A DNA stretch of 64,000 bases from Opisthocomus hoazin (lineage: Eukaryota > Chordata > Aves > Opisthocomiformes > Opisthocomidae), in contig NC_134418.1 of the NCBI RefSeq assembly GCF_030867145.1, positions 54,101,682 to 54,165,681 of the forward strand. The letters are read 5' to 3'. The notes below the pieces were generated by a model. The model was not told the DNA's origin and did no database searches. It was given only the letters and a program-made list of their open reading frames with translations. Positions 40,501 through 51,042 of the stretch are shown piece after piece. Each line of letters begins with the position of its first letter. Positions within the stretch are counted from its first letter, which is position 1. The position numbers and the translations under genes are program-made.

Positions 40501-43500
40501 TGTAATTGTAACTTGTAACATGTATTCTGTCATAAAATCTCCCTCATAAAAATGACAATAATTAACATGTATATAACTCAAAAATCGCACACTAATGCGG
40601 AAGCAAGCCTCAAGGAAAAATAAATCCCATTTTTACTATGACCCCTTATTCGTGATAGGAAGAAGAGTTTTATTAGTTTAACAACTGTATTAGCACAGTA
40701 TTTAAACACCTCAGGCATAAATCATGAACCATTTTCTGCTAGGTTCTTTGCTAGTAGAACACAGAACACAGTGGCAGTACCAAACAGGTATTTCATATGA
40801 GTGGGGCAGAAGTGGGATTAAATGCAAGTTTTACAGACAACTCAGGAAATTACCTTTCGTGACCCATAACCTTCTCAACTGCAAAAGCATCTCTAGAAGA
40901 TAAAAAAAATGTTATTATTACTTTTACCGTTAAGTCAATTTTACTTACTGCAAGGAATCTGTAGGTCAATAATTTTATGTACTGAACAGAACCATAAAAA
41001 AGACATTTAAAAAAAAATTTTAAAAAGCAGTTATTAAAAACTCTGGTTAAAGAAATGTCCTCTTTTGATTACCAATCCTTAGTAAAGTTCCTTCCACAAA
41101 AATAAATATAACCCAAGGATTAAACACTGCATTTTTCTCATTTTATAAACAAAGTAACAAACCTGACAGTGAAGTTACTCTACGGGTGTTGGGGTTGTGT
41201 GTGCATGTGTCTTTTGCCTTTTGTCTTTTTCTTTGTTTTTAAACTGGACCTGCTACTCAAGTCTCAAAAGAACACTTCAAAAATTCCAGCACAAGTTTCC
41301 TTATGTAGAAGCAGACACTAGACTTGGCACCCACCTTTGAGAACAGGATGTTGATTACACCACTTGGTTTCTTTATTAGGTATTCAAACAGTCTGAAACT
41401 GTCACATAGTTCAATTGGGCCATTTACTGCTTAAAAGTTAACAAGATGTGTCCAATTATGTACCAAGTTATACCACACTTGTAAAGAATTACATAAAAAG
41501 CTTACTGTAGTCCATGTTGCGTTTTACGTTTTCTTTTTTTACTTTTTATTTTCACATCTGATAACTTCTGGTTTTTTCTTGGCATGTCCTGTACAGAAGA
41601 GCTGTCACAATTCAGTCGAGATTCAGTGTCCTCAGGGTTTGAGCAAACACCTTTACTGGTTCTGTGAGGAATCTTTTCAGGTATCTTCCCTGAAGACTTA
41701 GCTGACAACCGTTTGTTTTCAGAATTCTTCACGCTGTCCACGAGATGGTGTATTGCTTTTACAGGAGTTTTGTTATTTGCACCACCAAGTGACTCCAGTG
41801 TGTGCAATACATTTTTAGGATTTTCAGACTTAGCCAACGTCTGAATCACAGAAGTCTGTAATTTCTGATGCAGGGGTGAGGTAAAGACTTCATTTAGTTT
41901 TACAGGCTCTCTTTCAAGTTCTTCTTCACCAGGTTCACTGTCAGAACTCTCCTCTCTTTGTAACTGAGGCTTTTTACTGCTAATTTTCTTGACAGATTTT
42001 TTCAGCTTGTTCCTTGTACTTTCTGCCAGTCTCTTAGCTACTGCCTCCTTTGGAAGTTTCTGTTTAGCAGTTTTTTTCTTGTGAACTAAATGCTGAGCAG
42101 CTTTTGAAGCCAACTGCAGATACTTGGAAGACTTGAGATTCTTTTTCGGAGACACAGTCCACTCTTGCTGATGCCCAGCTGAGGGCATAAGTGAATCCTC
42201 ACTTGACATCACCCTTGTTTTACACTGCTCTGCATCAGATGCTTTTGTTTCCAATTCAGACAGTGACAACATCAGTTCTTCAGCTTCTAGTTTCCAGGAT
42301 GTGTCCCTTCTCTGGTTTGGAGAACGTTGCCTAAGTGCATCCTTTTCAGTCTTTCCTATCAATACACAAAACACTTCTACGTTAGTATCTTTTCCCATTA
42401 AATCTGAGGATATATGTTGACATCTGAACATAGAAAAATAAACCAAAGAATGAAAAAAAGAAAACCAAGTATCACAAAACCAGATTTTCCCCTGATGGGT
42501 AAAAAAAGGTTTTCTCTGAACTACAGCATATGAAAAAGTCAAAACAGACTTTTTGGTGTACTTCCAGTATTTCCTAGCAGAAAAAAAGGACAGAAATATT
42601 ACATTTGATCTGCTTTCCAGTTTTCCAGATAGAGACAGGAGCAAAAGCTTGCAAGTATCAACCTTTGTCTCCTCATAAGAAAAGGCAACAATGCTAACTT
42701 AATTTTTGATGTCCTAAGAGGAAGGGCAGGGTAGGGGGGAGGGCACGTAGGGAGAAGAGCAAAGACCCTCTGCCTCACTGCCTTACATACATGCAAACCT
42801 AACTGTGCAAATGAAACATCAATTAGGAATCCATTAATGTCTCTTATCTACTTTATCCTTATCTCTGAATAAACAACCACAAAAATATCCAGTAATATGA
42901 CCTGGAAGGAGAAGTCTGAAGACCTATTAAATAACTTACCCTTACAAGTACTGGTTTGCCTTTGAGATTTAAGGACTTTTCCTTCACTGTTAGAGACTGG
43001 ATCTGATTCTGATGCTCCTTCGAAGTCATGTACCCTGACATTCAAATCATCCATTTTCTGTTCAGTAAACGCTTCAACCTGTACTTTTCTGTTCTTGTCT
43101 TTCTTATTCTCTGTCTTCTCATTTTCAGACAGCTGAGTTTTAGAAACAGGAGTTGCAGAGCCATCTTTTTTTGATTTTTTGTTCTTATGGGGTATTGAAA
43201 ACCAAGAATTAAAAGATACACCATCCGAATCATCAATTAAAAATTCACATTCATTTTCTATTTCTACATCTTGATCTTCCACAGGAGGAGGTGATGGTGG
43301 TGATATTGAGGCTGAATACCTAAAAAAAGGAGGGACAAATTATTCACGTCATTTCAGGATAAAAAAAAATTTACTTTCAGTCTTACAAATCTAGTGGTGA
43401 CTCTAGAACACCTAAACACTCTACAGGACATTCCTTGGAAGAATTATTATAAAGTCCATCATTCACTGCCCTTTAGCTTCTAAAAAGGGCACTAGGCCTG

Positions 43501-46500
43501 CTTTTCCTTGCTTTGACCTCATATTCACACCTCATTATTTCCCAGATGCTGGAAAGTCAATTTCCTATCTAACCAGTCAGATTCACATAGGCTCTGAAAA
43601 AGACTGCTTGATCACTGCTGACTTCAGAAACACGTGAGGTTTTCCTGAATCCTCCAAGCTACCTATCAAAGCATCTCAGGCTCAATCTGAAACACGACTC
43701 AACAGCTACATACGATTTTATGGCAGACAAAAGCAACAGCACTGTTAAATCCCAACAGAACAAAACTTCGAAACAACTATTCAAACCCTTTCTCTAGTAG
43801 CATTTTTCAGTAATGCTGGACTATCCCAAAACATTCTCCCAGACTATGTTTATACGTAAAAGGATGTTGTTCCAATACCCAGGACTGGGTTATTTTACTA
43901 GCAAATCATGTTCTACATTAAGCCTCAAAACAAACCTTTTTCCAAGCGTGCCTGTTGCTACAGCTGCTAAGACAACTGAAGAGAAAGACTTCTCTTTCTG
44001 TGCAGAAGATGTAGCAATACATTCTGTTCCTTGCACGAGAACAACCTTCTCATCTCTCCCAGTCTGAGGTCCTTCCAAATTTTCAACTTCCACGTGGCTC
44101 TTCACTGCAGGAGGACTATTTTGGTCATCAAAATGTAATCTATGTATGAGAAACAGCATTCAAATACAATGCTATAAATCCTGAGTGCACATTAAAGTAT
44201 TGTGTGGATGGACAGATGCTCTCATTTCCTCCTGATGACAGTGTCTTACTTCTTATGAATGAGATTCCATTTGTTAATTTGCTGAAACACAGGTTCCCAG
44301 CATAGCAACAAATGTCCAAATCAATGAGGCAACATGGGGGCAGCTTGTGACTCGTGATCAAAGTGCTGCTCAGCAAGACAAATTCCTCATTTCAGGAGAA
44401 TGTGCTTCAGAAATTGTCAGGTTTCCCACTCCCTAGGCACACCCTCTTCCCAGTCTCGCTCCATCAATGGGAGTCAAGGGGATGAGCAGCAGGCCCTCTC
44501 TATAATCTGCCCTGGAGATTCAGTCCTCCAGGAATGCAGAACTGTGGCTGGAACCACTGGCCACTACTGCAGCTGGGCTTCAAATTTTCCAAAGAGGAGA
44601 TAATGATCACAACTGAAGTTGTTCTGTTTTGTATAAAACATTTGTATATTCAGAGGGAGAGGGACAATGACTGCTTGCCTCTGCTAAAACAAATTTCTTG
44701 TTAACTTTCAAGGTCAACACTGTCAACAAGATTCACTGAAAATGTCTAGACTCTCTGAGAAGCTGACGATTTGGGGCACTTCCCTGGGAAAAAGGAGTTC
44801 AGATTTATTCTGACAGGCTTCCTGCACCTGGGTACTGCACTTTTGGCAATCAACCCTTGCCACCAGAATATTTAATAAAAGAACAATTCTGCCCTTTCTA
44901 AACCCAGATACGGAAATTTTCTAAGCTTGGAATTATTTTTTATGAGTTCACAATCCAAACTCATAAATGACTGAAACCACCGTGTTTATTTACTGTAGGG
45001 GGTGAGGGGGTGGGGTATGGGGGGCATAACACCACCACCATGTTCAGCTCTACTTACGTATGTACAGGAGAACTGTTTGCTTCCTCCATAAGAAGAGGTG
45101 ATCCAACAAACCCATTATCATCCTCAGGGTCCGAAGACACGGCAGGACTTCTGCATAGTGCTTCAACATATTTTAATACATTATTTGTTTGTCTTTTAGA
45201 CACAGGAGACACTGTTTTTTCAGAATCAGCTACATAATCATGTATTGCAGGCTTCAGGGGTGATTCTTGTGACCATCCTGACATATATAGAGAACCGGTT
45301 TAATTGTTCTACTCAAAACCTTACAAAATCCCAAGAAATAGTTACCCAAAAAAACTTAATTCAGTAACAGTGCTACCAACCTCTGCTGCTGACTGTTTTC
45401 AGTTGTGACACAGGTGAAAACTCTGCAGAACTACAGGCTCCTTTCACAGAGTTAGTTAACGCTGCTTCTGGCTGTCATAGTTGATAACGAATAGTGAGAC
45501 AAAGTAAAATACTTGATAAAGCAACAGTATGTTGACAGGAATACACATTTCTACAGAATACGATATAATTTCCTTCCCTTCACTCTTACTCATTTGAAGC
45601 ACATTTCTATTTTAACAAAACACTTCAATTTTCTAGCACATAAGACTTTTCTAAAGACTTTCTAAAACTAAAACAACAACAACAAACAACAGGTAAAACA
45701 GTATGTAGAGTAAAAATCAATTTGCAGCTTTGAACAGACACCCTGTTAGTCCACAGGAAAGCTATTTACTCTTTTAGTTAGAATGAATGAATTTAATTTA
45801 ATTCATCTTTATTAAGCCAGGTTGAGGTTTTGCAAGAATTGCTTCGAGATTAGACGGCATTATAACATCAGACTAAAGTAAACAAACACCATTATAAAGA
45901 ATGCCTGTTCTCAACACTGCCATTAATAGACTATGCTAGACTATCCTGTTTTTACAAAAACTACTAGAATCAAAATATTAAACCTAAATGTACAAACTAA
46001 ATTATTCGCATCATTCTCTCAGACAGCACATTAACAAGTCCTTCAACTTGTTTCCATTCTTCAACAAAGTTACAGATACACACAATTACTGTACAGATAA
46101 CCGTTTATCAGGAGTTGACAAGCTGCTTTTATACAAGAATCATTCAATTTTACTATCCATCTGATCGCTAAGAACTGTGTCCACATATCTGGCAAACTGA
46201 CTGAAACCAACCCCAACGGAGTGCAAGACAGCTACAGCCACCATCAGTTATAAGTCAAGTGTGCCTCAATCTGAGACCATGAGAAATTTATCTACCCTGG
46301 TCAAAAGCTGAAAAAGCTTTCATTAGCAAAAACCCAAGAAAATAAGCTATTAAATAAATCTAGTTACAGAATATTTACTATTAGAGCACAACCAACTAAG
46401 AAAAAAACATTACCAACAACTATTACAGAAAGTTAAATTATAGCCTATATACTAATACAAGCGACATATGGAGCTTATTCATTGAACACTCATACAGAAC

Positions 46501-49500
46501 TAAATCCTTCAGAATTAAACTTGTACCCCGTGAAACTGTACCCAATGCTACACTGTGACACTGCCGTAACTAACTTACCCTTTGACTCTGTATCGAAGTC
46601 CTCTTCTCGTTTCCGACAACAGGAGTTGAGCAACAGGTTGCACTCGGAGAGTTTATTGTAAGATCACTGCCACAATCTATAAAGAAAAAACTATTAAATA
46701 GGGGATGCTTGGAATCGTCCGGGTTTCATTTATTTTAACAAGCTGCTAAGGCTAGTTAAGGTCACATAAATTCAAACAAGAAAGAAAACAGATATTTGGG
46801 AAGGAGATTACCTTTGTAAGACAGCTAAGACACAGTTCGAAGTGGCTAGGAATGGGGTGCTTTTAAAGCCTGTCAGAAAGACTTTATTTTTATCCATTTT
46901 ATCTCTATTTTTTATTTCTATTTATTTACCACTAAATACAATACAAGAAAGAAATTATTTTTTTCTTTAACCAACAAATTAAGCAAAACACCAGATAAAA
47001 GCTTACTTTCGAAACAATCCCGTATGAGTTTCAGGACATTTTGACCTGGTTGTATATCAATCTTATTTCTAGAAAGAAGAGGGGGGGAAAAAAAAAATTC
47101 AATCAAAAATACTAAATGCTTCTATCCCAGCAATATAAAAGTAGTAAAGTTCTTGCTACTTAGTATCTTAGATTATTATTTCCACTAGTCCCAACTTTAA
47201 TATATTTTACCTACCATTTCTATGCACAGATACCTGCAAAGAAACTTGTCTAAATGCGGATTCCAGGACAAAAAGCCCCACTGTCACAGAGTATGACAAG
47301 AATGAAGAAATCTCTCTTAATAAAAGAAAACATAAAAGTACTGCGATAGCCTTCAGGTAAAAGAGCTTTGGGATGGATACAGATTCTCGTGTGAAATACA
47401 TAAATTCTTTAAAAATCAGTCCTCGAGTAATATGTCGCCTGCACAGTGATCCAGTCTCAGCAGACCCAGAAGTGAGATGTCTAGGCCGCACATCTCTTGC
47501 TTCATACAAGGAGTCTTCCTCTGCTTCTCTTTCTACCGTTTATCCACAGTTATTCTGTGCTTCTACAAAAGCTTCAACAGTAAGAATTGGCTTGAGGTAT
47601 CAAATCCATAAGGAAGCGAACAGCTCGGCTACTTGGATTACTACTGCAAACCTCCCCAGGACAAATGAAATGGGCAGAAGTGATCCACCAGCCAGACCAT
47701 GTTAATCAAAACCAAAATAACACAAGAAAAGCCATGGAGTATTTCTCCCATAATGATTATTATATGCCTTCAAAAACAGGTAATTTGGTAGATATGGTAA
47801 GTTCATGAAATGCATGGCTAAAAATGGATTCTAGTAACAAAAAGCTCATGGACTTCTGACATGCCTTTAAAGAAAACTACAGCACTGCAGCTACTCAAAC
47901 TCATCTCCAACATTTACCAGCAAAGGCCAAATAAGCCAGAACTCTGCGTGGGCTTCATTTCTCTGCCTCACAAAAGGCAAAACGTTTGCACAGACTACTG
48001 CTTCCACGCTCAGGCGGCCTAGTTAGGTGTAGCTTAGGTATAGCTACTCCACAGCCTGCTGCCTCCACAGAGGAATACAAAGGAAATCCTTGGCGCTTCA
48101 TCCCCCAGCACAGTTTGCTCCTCCCACCACTAAGAAATACAAGAAGTTCGGGCAACATCATATGATCAGTTTAATAAGATACACCCAACAGTTTTGACAT
48201 TAAGCTCTCAGACAAAAATCAATGTAAGTTTTCCAAACAATGTATCTAAGAATAAAATTTTACATGTAAATTACCCTCCTCCATGGCAGAATCTTGCTCT
48301 GTATCCTTTCTTAAAAAGATTCTGTGAAGAAATAAGAAATCAATTTTTATTAAGTGCGGTGACACTCCACGGCAAAATAAATGACCAATCTCCTGCTTCT
48401 TGTGTAAGCAAGTCTCGAGGATTCTCTGTAACTAGTTACTGAAGCGCTGTTTTTTCTTGTAATGCTGCAGTAGCTACCACTTCTGTAACAACTGCCAGAA
48501 ACTCGGCTTTCCTCAAGAACCATCAAGGATCTGTTGCATTTAAAGTCAGAGCGACTTACAGGAGACGTACATGACAGCAATCACAGAGGACCTCAGGATT
48601 TGGTTAACATTTGTGTGATGACTACATAAATAATCTTTTAAGTAAGGAAGAGGAATGAACTACCACAAAGCAAGCTAGGACATAACCTCAGAACACACCT
48701 GCTACTCTGTGAGAACTGCTCACATGGAGATTCTTACCCTGTGTTTATCACAGGCAAGACCACCATCGACAAGCAGCAAGAGCACATCAGCTGTTCCATG
48801 GCAAAACTAAAGTCTTGATTAACTCCAAGCACTTTATCATACACTTGAACCCTGAGTATAATCAAAGTCATTCGAATAACAGACATGACTCCAGTCATCT
48901 ATTACCACAACTAGAGTAGTAATAATTCGAACAACAGTATATTATCGGGGTTACTTTCTATGCCAACTAATGAAACAAAGCCTACTGAGCTGGGAACAGG
49001 CAAAGACTGTAGAGAATATAAACGGGAAGGAAGGGCAAGCCAAGAAAAATTAAAGAGCTAAGCAGAGTTCAGGTTTTCGCCAACGTGACAAGAAAATGTC
49101 TCAAAAAAAAAAAAATCCAAACATTCACCTGAAAAACAATTATGACCTCTTCTTTATTTGTGTAAACTGGAATAGAGCGTATGTGCAGTATGGACATTAT
49201 CTAGTCCTAATACAAAAGAATTCCGCACATTTTTCCTAAGTTTGTCATACCGACATTACTTTGCACTTTATTGTGATTCCTCTTTGCATATCAGTCCTGA
49301 CAATAAAAATAACCAAAACCACATAAGGATTTATTCCACTGCAACTTTTCAAGATCAGCTTAAACTGGCAGGAGGAAAATCTAGGTCACACGGGAAAACA
49401 TCTGACCAAAAGCCACCACTTCAGAAACAGTGCAGAACCATATTCCACAGCAAATCAGTCACTCAGGCTTAAATTTCTTCCCCTTGCAGCGGAGGGCAGT

Positions 49501-50083
49501 ATAATTAACTGGCAAGCAACCTTTCATATAAGAAAATGAAAAATTCCTGTAACAGATCTAAAAGAGCTTTTAGCAGTTTCTTTATTGTTATGTTCATACC
49601 TCTCTACACACAAAGAGCTTTTAAAACTTCAGTTCCCCGCGTACCTCTGACAGAGGACGGCAGGAGGAAGATAAGTACGTCTCTGTCATGTCCAGACAAG
49701 TGCCACTGGTTGTTTACAGGCTAACAAGCGAAAGGAAGAGCCCTCCAGAGACGAGCGACTGGCGCAGCTGCAGGCAGCCTAAGGGAAACCGGGCTCCCAA
49801 CGGACAACCCCTCACAGCAGCAGCGCCTGTGCCAGCAGCCGGGGCCAGAAGGGAGGGCAGAGCACTAACACCGACCCCGCGTTTCTCACGGGAAGCAGGG
49901 GACCCTCCCGGCGCCGTCAGGGGGGGGAAGGACGGGCCCTCGGGCCCGCCCGCCCCTCAGTAGCGCAGCGAGGAGAGAGCCGCGCCCCGACTGTTACGGC
50001 ACGGAGCGGCCGCTGCCCCCAACGCACACCCCCCACCTCCTCCCGCCGCTTCGCCCGCGCTCTCTCACCAAGGTCTCCGCCAT
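31432..50083 (-). CDS. CENPC: Centromere protein C (CENP-C), complete gene of 19 coding exons
   Basis: CENP-C links the CENP-A nucleosome to the outer kinetochore: its N terminus binds the Mis12 complex, its middle binds the CCAN, and the CENP-C motif binds CENP-A nucleosomes. Nineteen exons joined by GT-AG introns with consistent phases give 2,808 nt, 935 residues plus stop; the human protein has 943. Visible landmarks are NLFKKGYRARFC (residues 6-17, human DHLKNGYRRRFC), the acidic patch CEFLIDDSDG...SWFSIP (270-289), a lysine-rich nuclear-localisation stretch KSKKRKRK (near 645), the CENP-C motif RRTKRIRLRPLEYWRGER (740-757) and a cupin homodimerisation domain (about 800-935) ending NEESILVFTQLKKDR. 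I see no RRPSDWW-like central nucleosome-binding motif such as the human protein has. The start ATG has G at -3 and +4 and lies in a CpG island. STAP1 lies head to head, as in human. Confidence 0.96.
32950..33040 (-). CDS. CENPC: CENPC coding exon 18 (cupin)
   Basis: Acceptor TTGGCTTTCATTAAG, donor GTCAGT, 91 nt. It encodes FHVIHGKIIVTLHRTSYYL and TTGDFFYVPAG, the core cupin turn; human has STGDSFYVPSG. Confidence 0.96.
33530..33678 (-). CDS. CENPC: CENPC coding exon 17 (cupin)
   Basis: Acceptor GACTTTTTTTGTAG, donor GTAAGT, 149 nt, ending in phase 0. It encodes cupin strands with ATGRLILKPFKEKGHQFV, matching human STGKLILGPQEEKGKQHV. Confidence 0.96.
33994..34089 (-). CDS. CENPC: CENPC coding exon 16 (cupin start)
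   Basis: Acceptor TTTTTCTCCCCAG, donor GTGAGT, 96 nt. It encodes SDIPADLYHTLADTSKPTAV followed by LDPATSEEVLLE; human has QPTRVKDPETREIILMD at the equivalent place. Confidence 0.94.
36734..36832 (-). CDS. CENPC: CENPC coding exon 15
   Basis: Acceptor TTCTTTTTTTTCAG, donor GTATGA, 99 nt. It encodes GGLVISGIVCPETEPHRKII and then a basic RRKGGHKQKRDET linker leading into the cupin. Human has GGFVISGVLSPDT. Confidence 0.95.
37656..37760 (-). CDS. CENPC: CENPC coding exon 14 (CENP-C motif)
   Basis: Acceptor CCTTTAAATTAG, donor GTATTA, 105 nt. It encodes the CENP-C motif RRTKRIRLRPLEYWRGER, where the first basic residues contact the H2A/H2B acidic patch and the YW pair contacts the CENP-A tail. 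Human has RRTKRTRLKPLEYWRGER. This exon fixes the gene identity. Confidence 0.98.
38899..38937 (-). CDS. CENPC: CENPC coding exon 13 (39-nt microexon)
   Basis: Acceptor CCAACTTGATGTAG, donor GTTCGT (weak), phase 1 on both sides. It encodes DFAEGDTGKHLKM and runs into exon 14 as KHLKM-VMPSNTPNVRR, which lines up with human IHHKLVLPSNTPNVRR. An upstream CAG|ATG acceptor would put a stop in frame, so the shorter exon was chosen. Confidence 0.75.
39007..39075 (-). CDS. CENPC: CENPC coding exon 12
   Basis: Acceptor GTATTTTCAG, donor GTAAGA, 69 nt, phase 1 on both sides. It encodes DNSEDLNCQVRNLLSDNIAR followed by HKI. Confidence 0.8.
39990..40066 (-). CDS. CENPC: CENPC coding exon 11
   Basis: Acceptor TTTTAATTTCCTTAG, donor GTAATG, 77 nt. 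It encodes SGPVLEQCDKFASRSKSCEQ followed by DDTSS. There is no clear human counterpart, but phases agree on both sides. Confidence 0.8.
40854..40892 (-). CDS. CENPC: CENPC coding exon 10 (39-nt microexon)
   Basis: Acceptor TTTTATCTTCTAG, donor GTAATT. It encodes DAFAVEKVMGHE and keeps phase 2 on both sides, so it could be skipped without shifting the frame. Confidence 0.75.
41506..42355 (-). CDS. CENPC: CENPC coding exon 9 (large central exon)
   Basis: Acceptor TGTGTATTGATAG, donor GTAAGC, 850 nt, the largest exon. It is lysine-rich and mostly disordered, with an acidic SSDSEPGEEELE stretch, a likely helical segment LHQKLQTSVIQTLAKSENP followed by LHTLESLGG, and a terminal basic KSKKRKRK cluster. 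The open frame runs further upstream to 42,644, but that part is intron. Confidence 0.95.
42940..43319 (-). CDS. CENPC: CENPC coding exon 8 (CCAN/CENP-A-proximal acidic patch)
   Basis: Acceptor CTCCTTTTTTTAG, donor GTAAGT, 380 nt. It encodes a proline-rich lead (ISPPSPPPVED) and then ECEFLIDDSDGVSFNSWFSI, equivalent to human DEFIIDESDQSFASRSWITI, the region that recruits CENP-L/N and CENP-H/I/K/M. It finishes with a Lys/Glu-rich tail. Confidence 0.95.
43936..44139 (-). CDS. CENPC: CENPC coding exon 7
   Basis: Acceptor TCTCATACATAG, donor GTTTGT (weak), 204 nt. It encodes LHFDDQNSPPAVKSHVEVEN...AVATGTLGK. The human protein has RLNFDDKV in the matching place. The frame joins exon 8 at AG|G. 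Confidence 0.88.
44996..45026 (+). other. Canonical four-run G-quadruplex motif in CENPC intron 6
   Basis: Four G runs of 4-6 bases with loops of 1-3 bases lie within about 30 bases on the strand that serves as template for CENPC. A quadruplex here could form on the template strand during transcription. The motif is directly visible; function is not. Confidence 0.6.
45058..45277 (-). CDS. CENPC: CENPC coding exon 6
   Basis: Acceptor ATATATGTCAG, donor GTAAGT, 220 nt. It encodes GWSQESPLKPAIHDY...SPVSKRQTNNVLKYVEALC...SSPVHT, a low-complexity region with many SP/TP sites typical of this part of CENP-C. Confidence 0.9.
45381..45471 (-). CDS. CENPC: CENPC coding exon 5
   Basis: Acceptor ATCAACTATGACAG, donor GTTGGT, 91 nt, phase 0 in and 1 out. 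It encodes PEAALTNSVKGAC...QLKTVSSR. The donor is weak, but the reading frame joins exon 6 correctly. Confidence 0.82.
46579..46676 (-). CDS. CENPC: CENPC coding exon 4
   Basis: Acceptor TTTTTCTTTATAG, donor GTAAGT, 98 nt, ending in phase 0. It encodes a Ser/Thr-rich segment with CSTPVVGNEKR and no stop. It aligns only loosely with the human protein. Confidence 0.85.
47007..47068 (-). CDS. CENPC: CENPC coding exon 3
   Basis: Acceptor CTCTTCTTTCTAG, donor GTAAGC, 62 nt. It encodes NKIDIQPGQNVLKLIRDCFE, which aligns with human DINTEQGQNVLEILQDCFEE. Confidence 0.95.
48275..48321 (-). CDS. CENPC: CENPC coding exon 2 (Mis12-binding segment)
   Basis: Acceptor TTATTTCTTCACAG, donor GTAATT, 47 nt, phase 0 in and 2 out. 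It encodes NLFKKGYRARFCHGG, the basic-aromatic segment that contacts the Mis12 complex in vertebrates. Confidence 0.93.
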
Positions 50084-50420
50084 CCCGGGCGGCCGCAACG
50101 CGGACGAACACAGCCCGGCCGCGGGACCCGGCCAGGCCCAGGCCCAGGTCCCGGCTCCCGCCCCCGCCTCTTTCAAACCTCGGGCGCCTTCCCGCTGCGC
50201 GCGCGTGCTGGCGCCAGGGAGTGCATCGGCCACGCCCCCTTCCCCTCGCCCCATTGGGCGGCGGCGGTTGCGCGCCAAGGAGGGCGGTTGCGTTGCGCGC
50301 GCCCCCCGGCAGGCCGTTGTCGCGCCTGCGCAGGAGGGAGCGGCTCCGCCGGCCCGTGTACGGCCTGAGGGGCGGCTGCGACCGGGCTTTTTCCCTCATG
50401 GGAAGCGCCCGTTCAGGCCG
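49800..50420. promoter_or_regulatory. CENPC: CENPC CpG-island promoter
   Basis: A dense G+C and CpG-rich island covers CENPC exon 1 and its upstream side. On the minus strand it contains a CCAAT box within CCGCCCAATGGGGCG at about 50,249-50,263, some 170 bases upstream of the ATG, and an NRF1-like palindromic TGCGCAGGCGCG at about 50,323-50,335. No TATA box is evident. This is the usual form of a housekeeping, cell-cycle-type promoter. The transcription start cannot be placed exactly. Confidence 0.8.
50069..50083 (-). CDS. CENPC: CENPC coding exon 1 (start codon, 5 codons)
   Basis: The ATG at 50,083 begins MAETL and is followed at once by the donor GTGAGA. The next exon continues in phase 0 with NLFKKGYRARFC, giving the same spacing as human MAASGLDHLKNGYRRRFC. 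The site lies in GC-rich promoter DNA. Confidence 0.88.
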
Positions 50421-50882
50421 TCGGTTTTCTAAACGCTGCCACGCATCTACAGTCACCAGAGGTGGCAGCAGTTTTTTCTTTAAAGCATTAGTGAAGAACT
50501 CAACAATAAGCGAAAACAACTGCTTGAGAACGTACCACCACACTATCTGACAGTACCTGCAACAGACAGCCCCAAAATACAATTTTAGGTGCTGGTTTTT
50601 ATCACGCGCTGCCAAGCAGTGAACTAAGCGCTGGCTCAGGAGCAGCAGCCGTGCCAAGCAAAGGTGCAGGTACCCCCATTTATTAGCTTTTCTGCAACAT
50701 GGAACAGTATAGTCAAATTCTGCTATTTAAACACTATCAATAGACTACACGTACAAAACTCAGCAATTTTGCCAAAATCCATCCCCAGCCCTACTTAGAG
50801 ATGACATGGAGAATTTACTTTTGCACGTAGCGCTGAATCCCTCTTCTGCTAGAGTTGGTTGGCAGCTGTCTGATCTATCACA

Positions 50883-51042
50883 GATCACAGAATGGTCGGG
50901 GTTGGAGGGGACCTCTGTGGGTCATCTAGTCCAACCCTCCTGCTGAAGCAGGGCCACCTACAGCAGGCTGCACAGGACCTTGTCCAGGCAGGTCTTGAAT
51001 ATCTCCAGAGAAGGAGAATCCGCAACCTCCCTGGGCACCTTG
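50883..51042 (-). mobile_element. CR1 LINE 3' tail between CENPC and STAP1
   Basis: A minus-strand CR1 fragment of about 160 bases, closely matching the 3' end of the copy at 16,310-16,470. It comprises the terminal repeat, the 3' UTR and the last codons of ORF2. It is severely 5' truncated and sits in the 1.9-kb space between the two divergent genes. Confidence 0.92.

Noticed and set aside
42356-42644. Upstream extension of the CENPC exon 9 frame
   Set aside because: The frame is open by chance into intron 8. The acceptor at 42,355 gives the phase that matches exon 8, and the extension does not resemble CENP-C.
49917-50657. 246-codon minus-strand open frame over the CENPC promoter
   Set aside because: It overlaps CENPC exon 1 in another frame and has the Arg/Gly/Pro/Ala composition typical of CpG-island chance frames.
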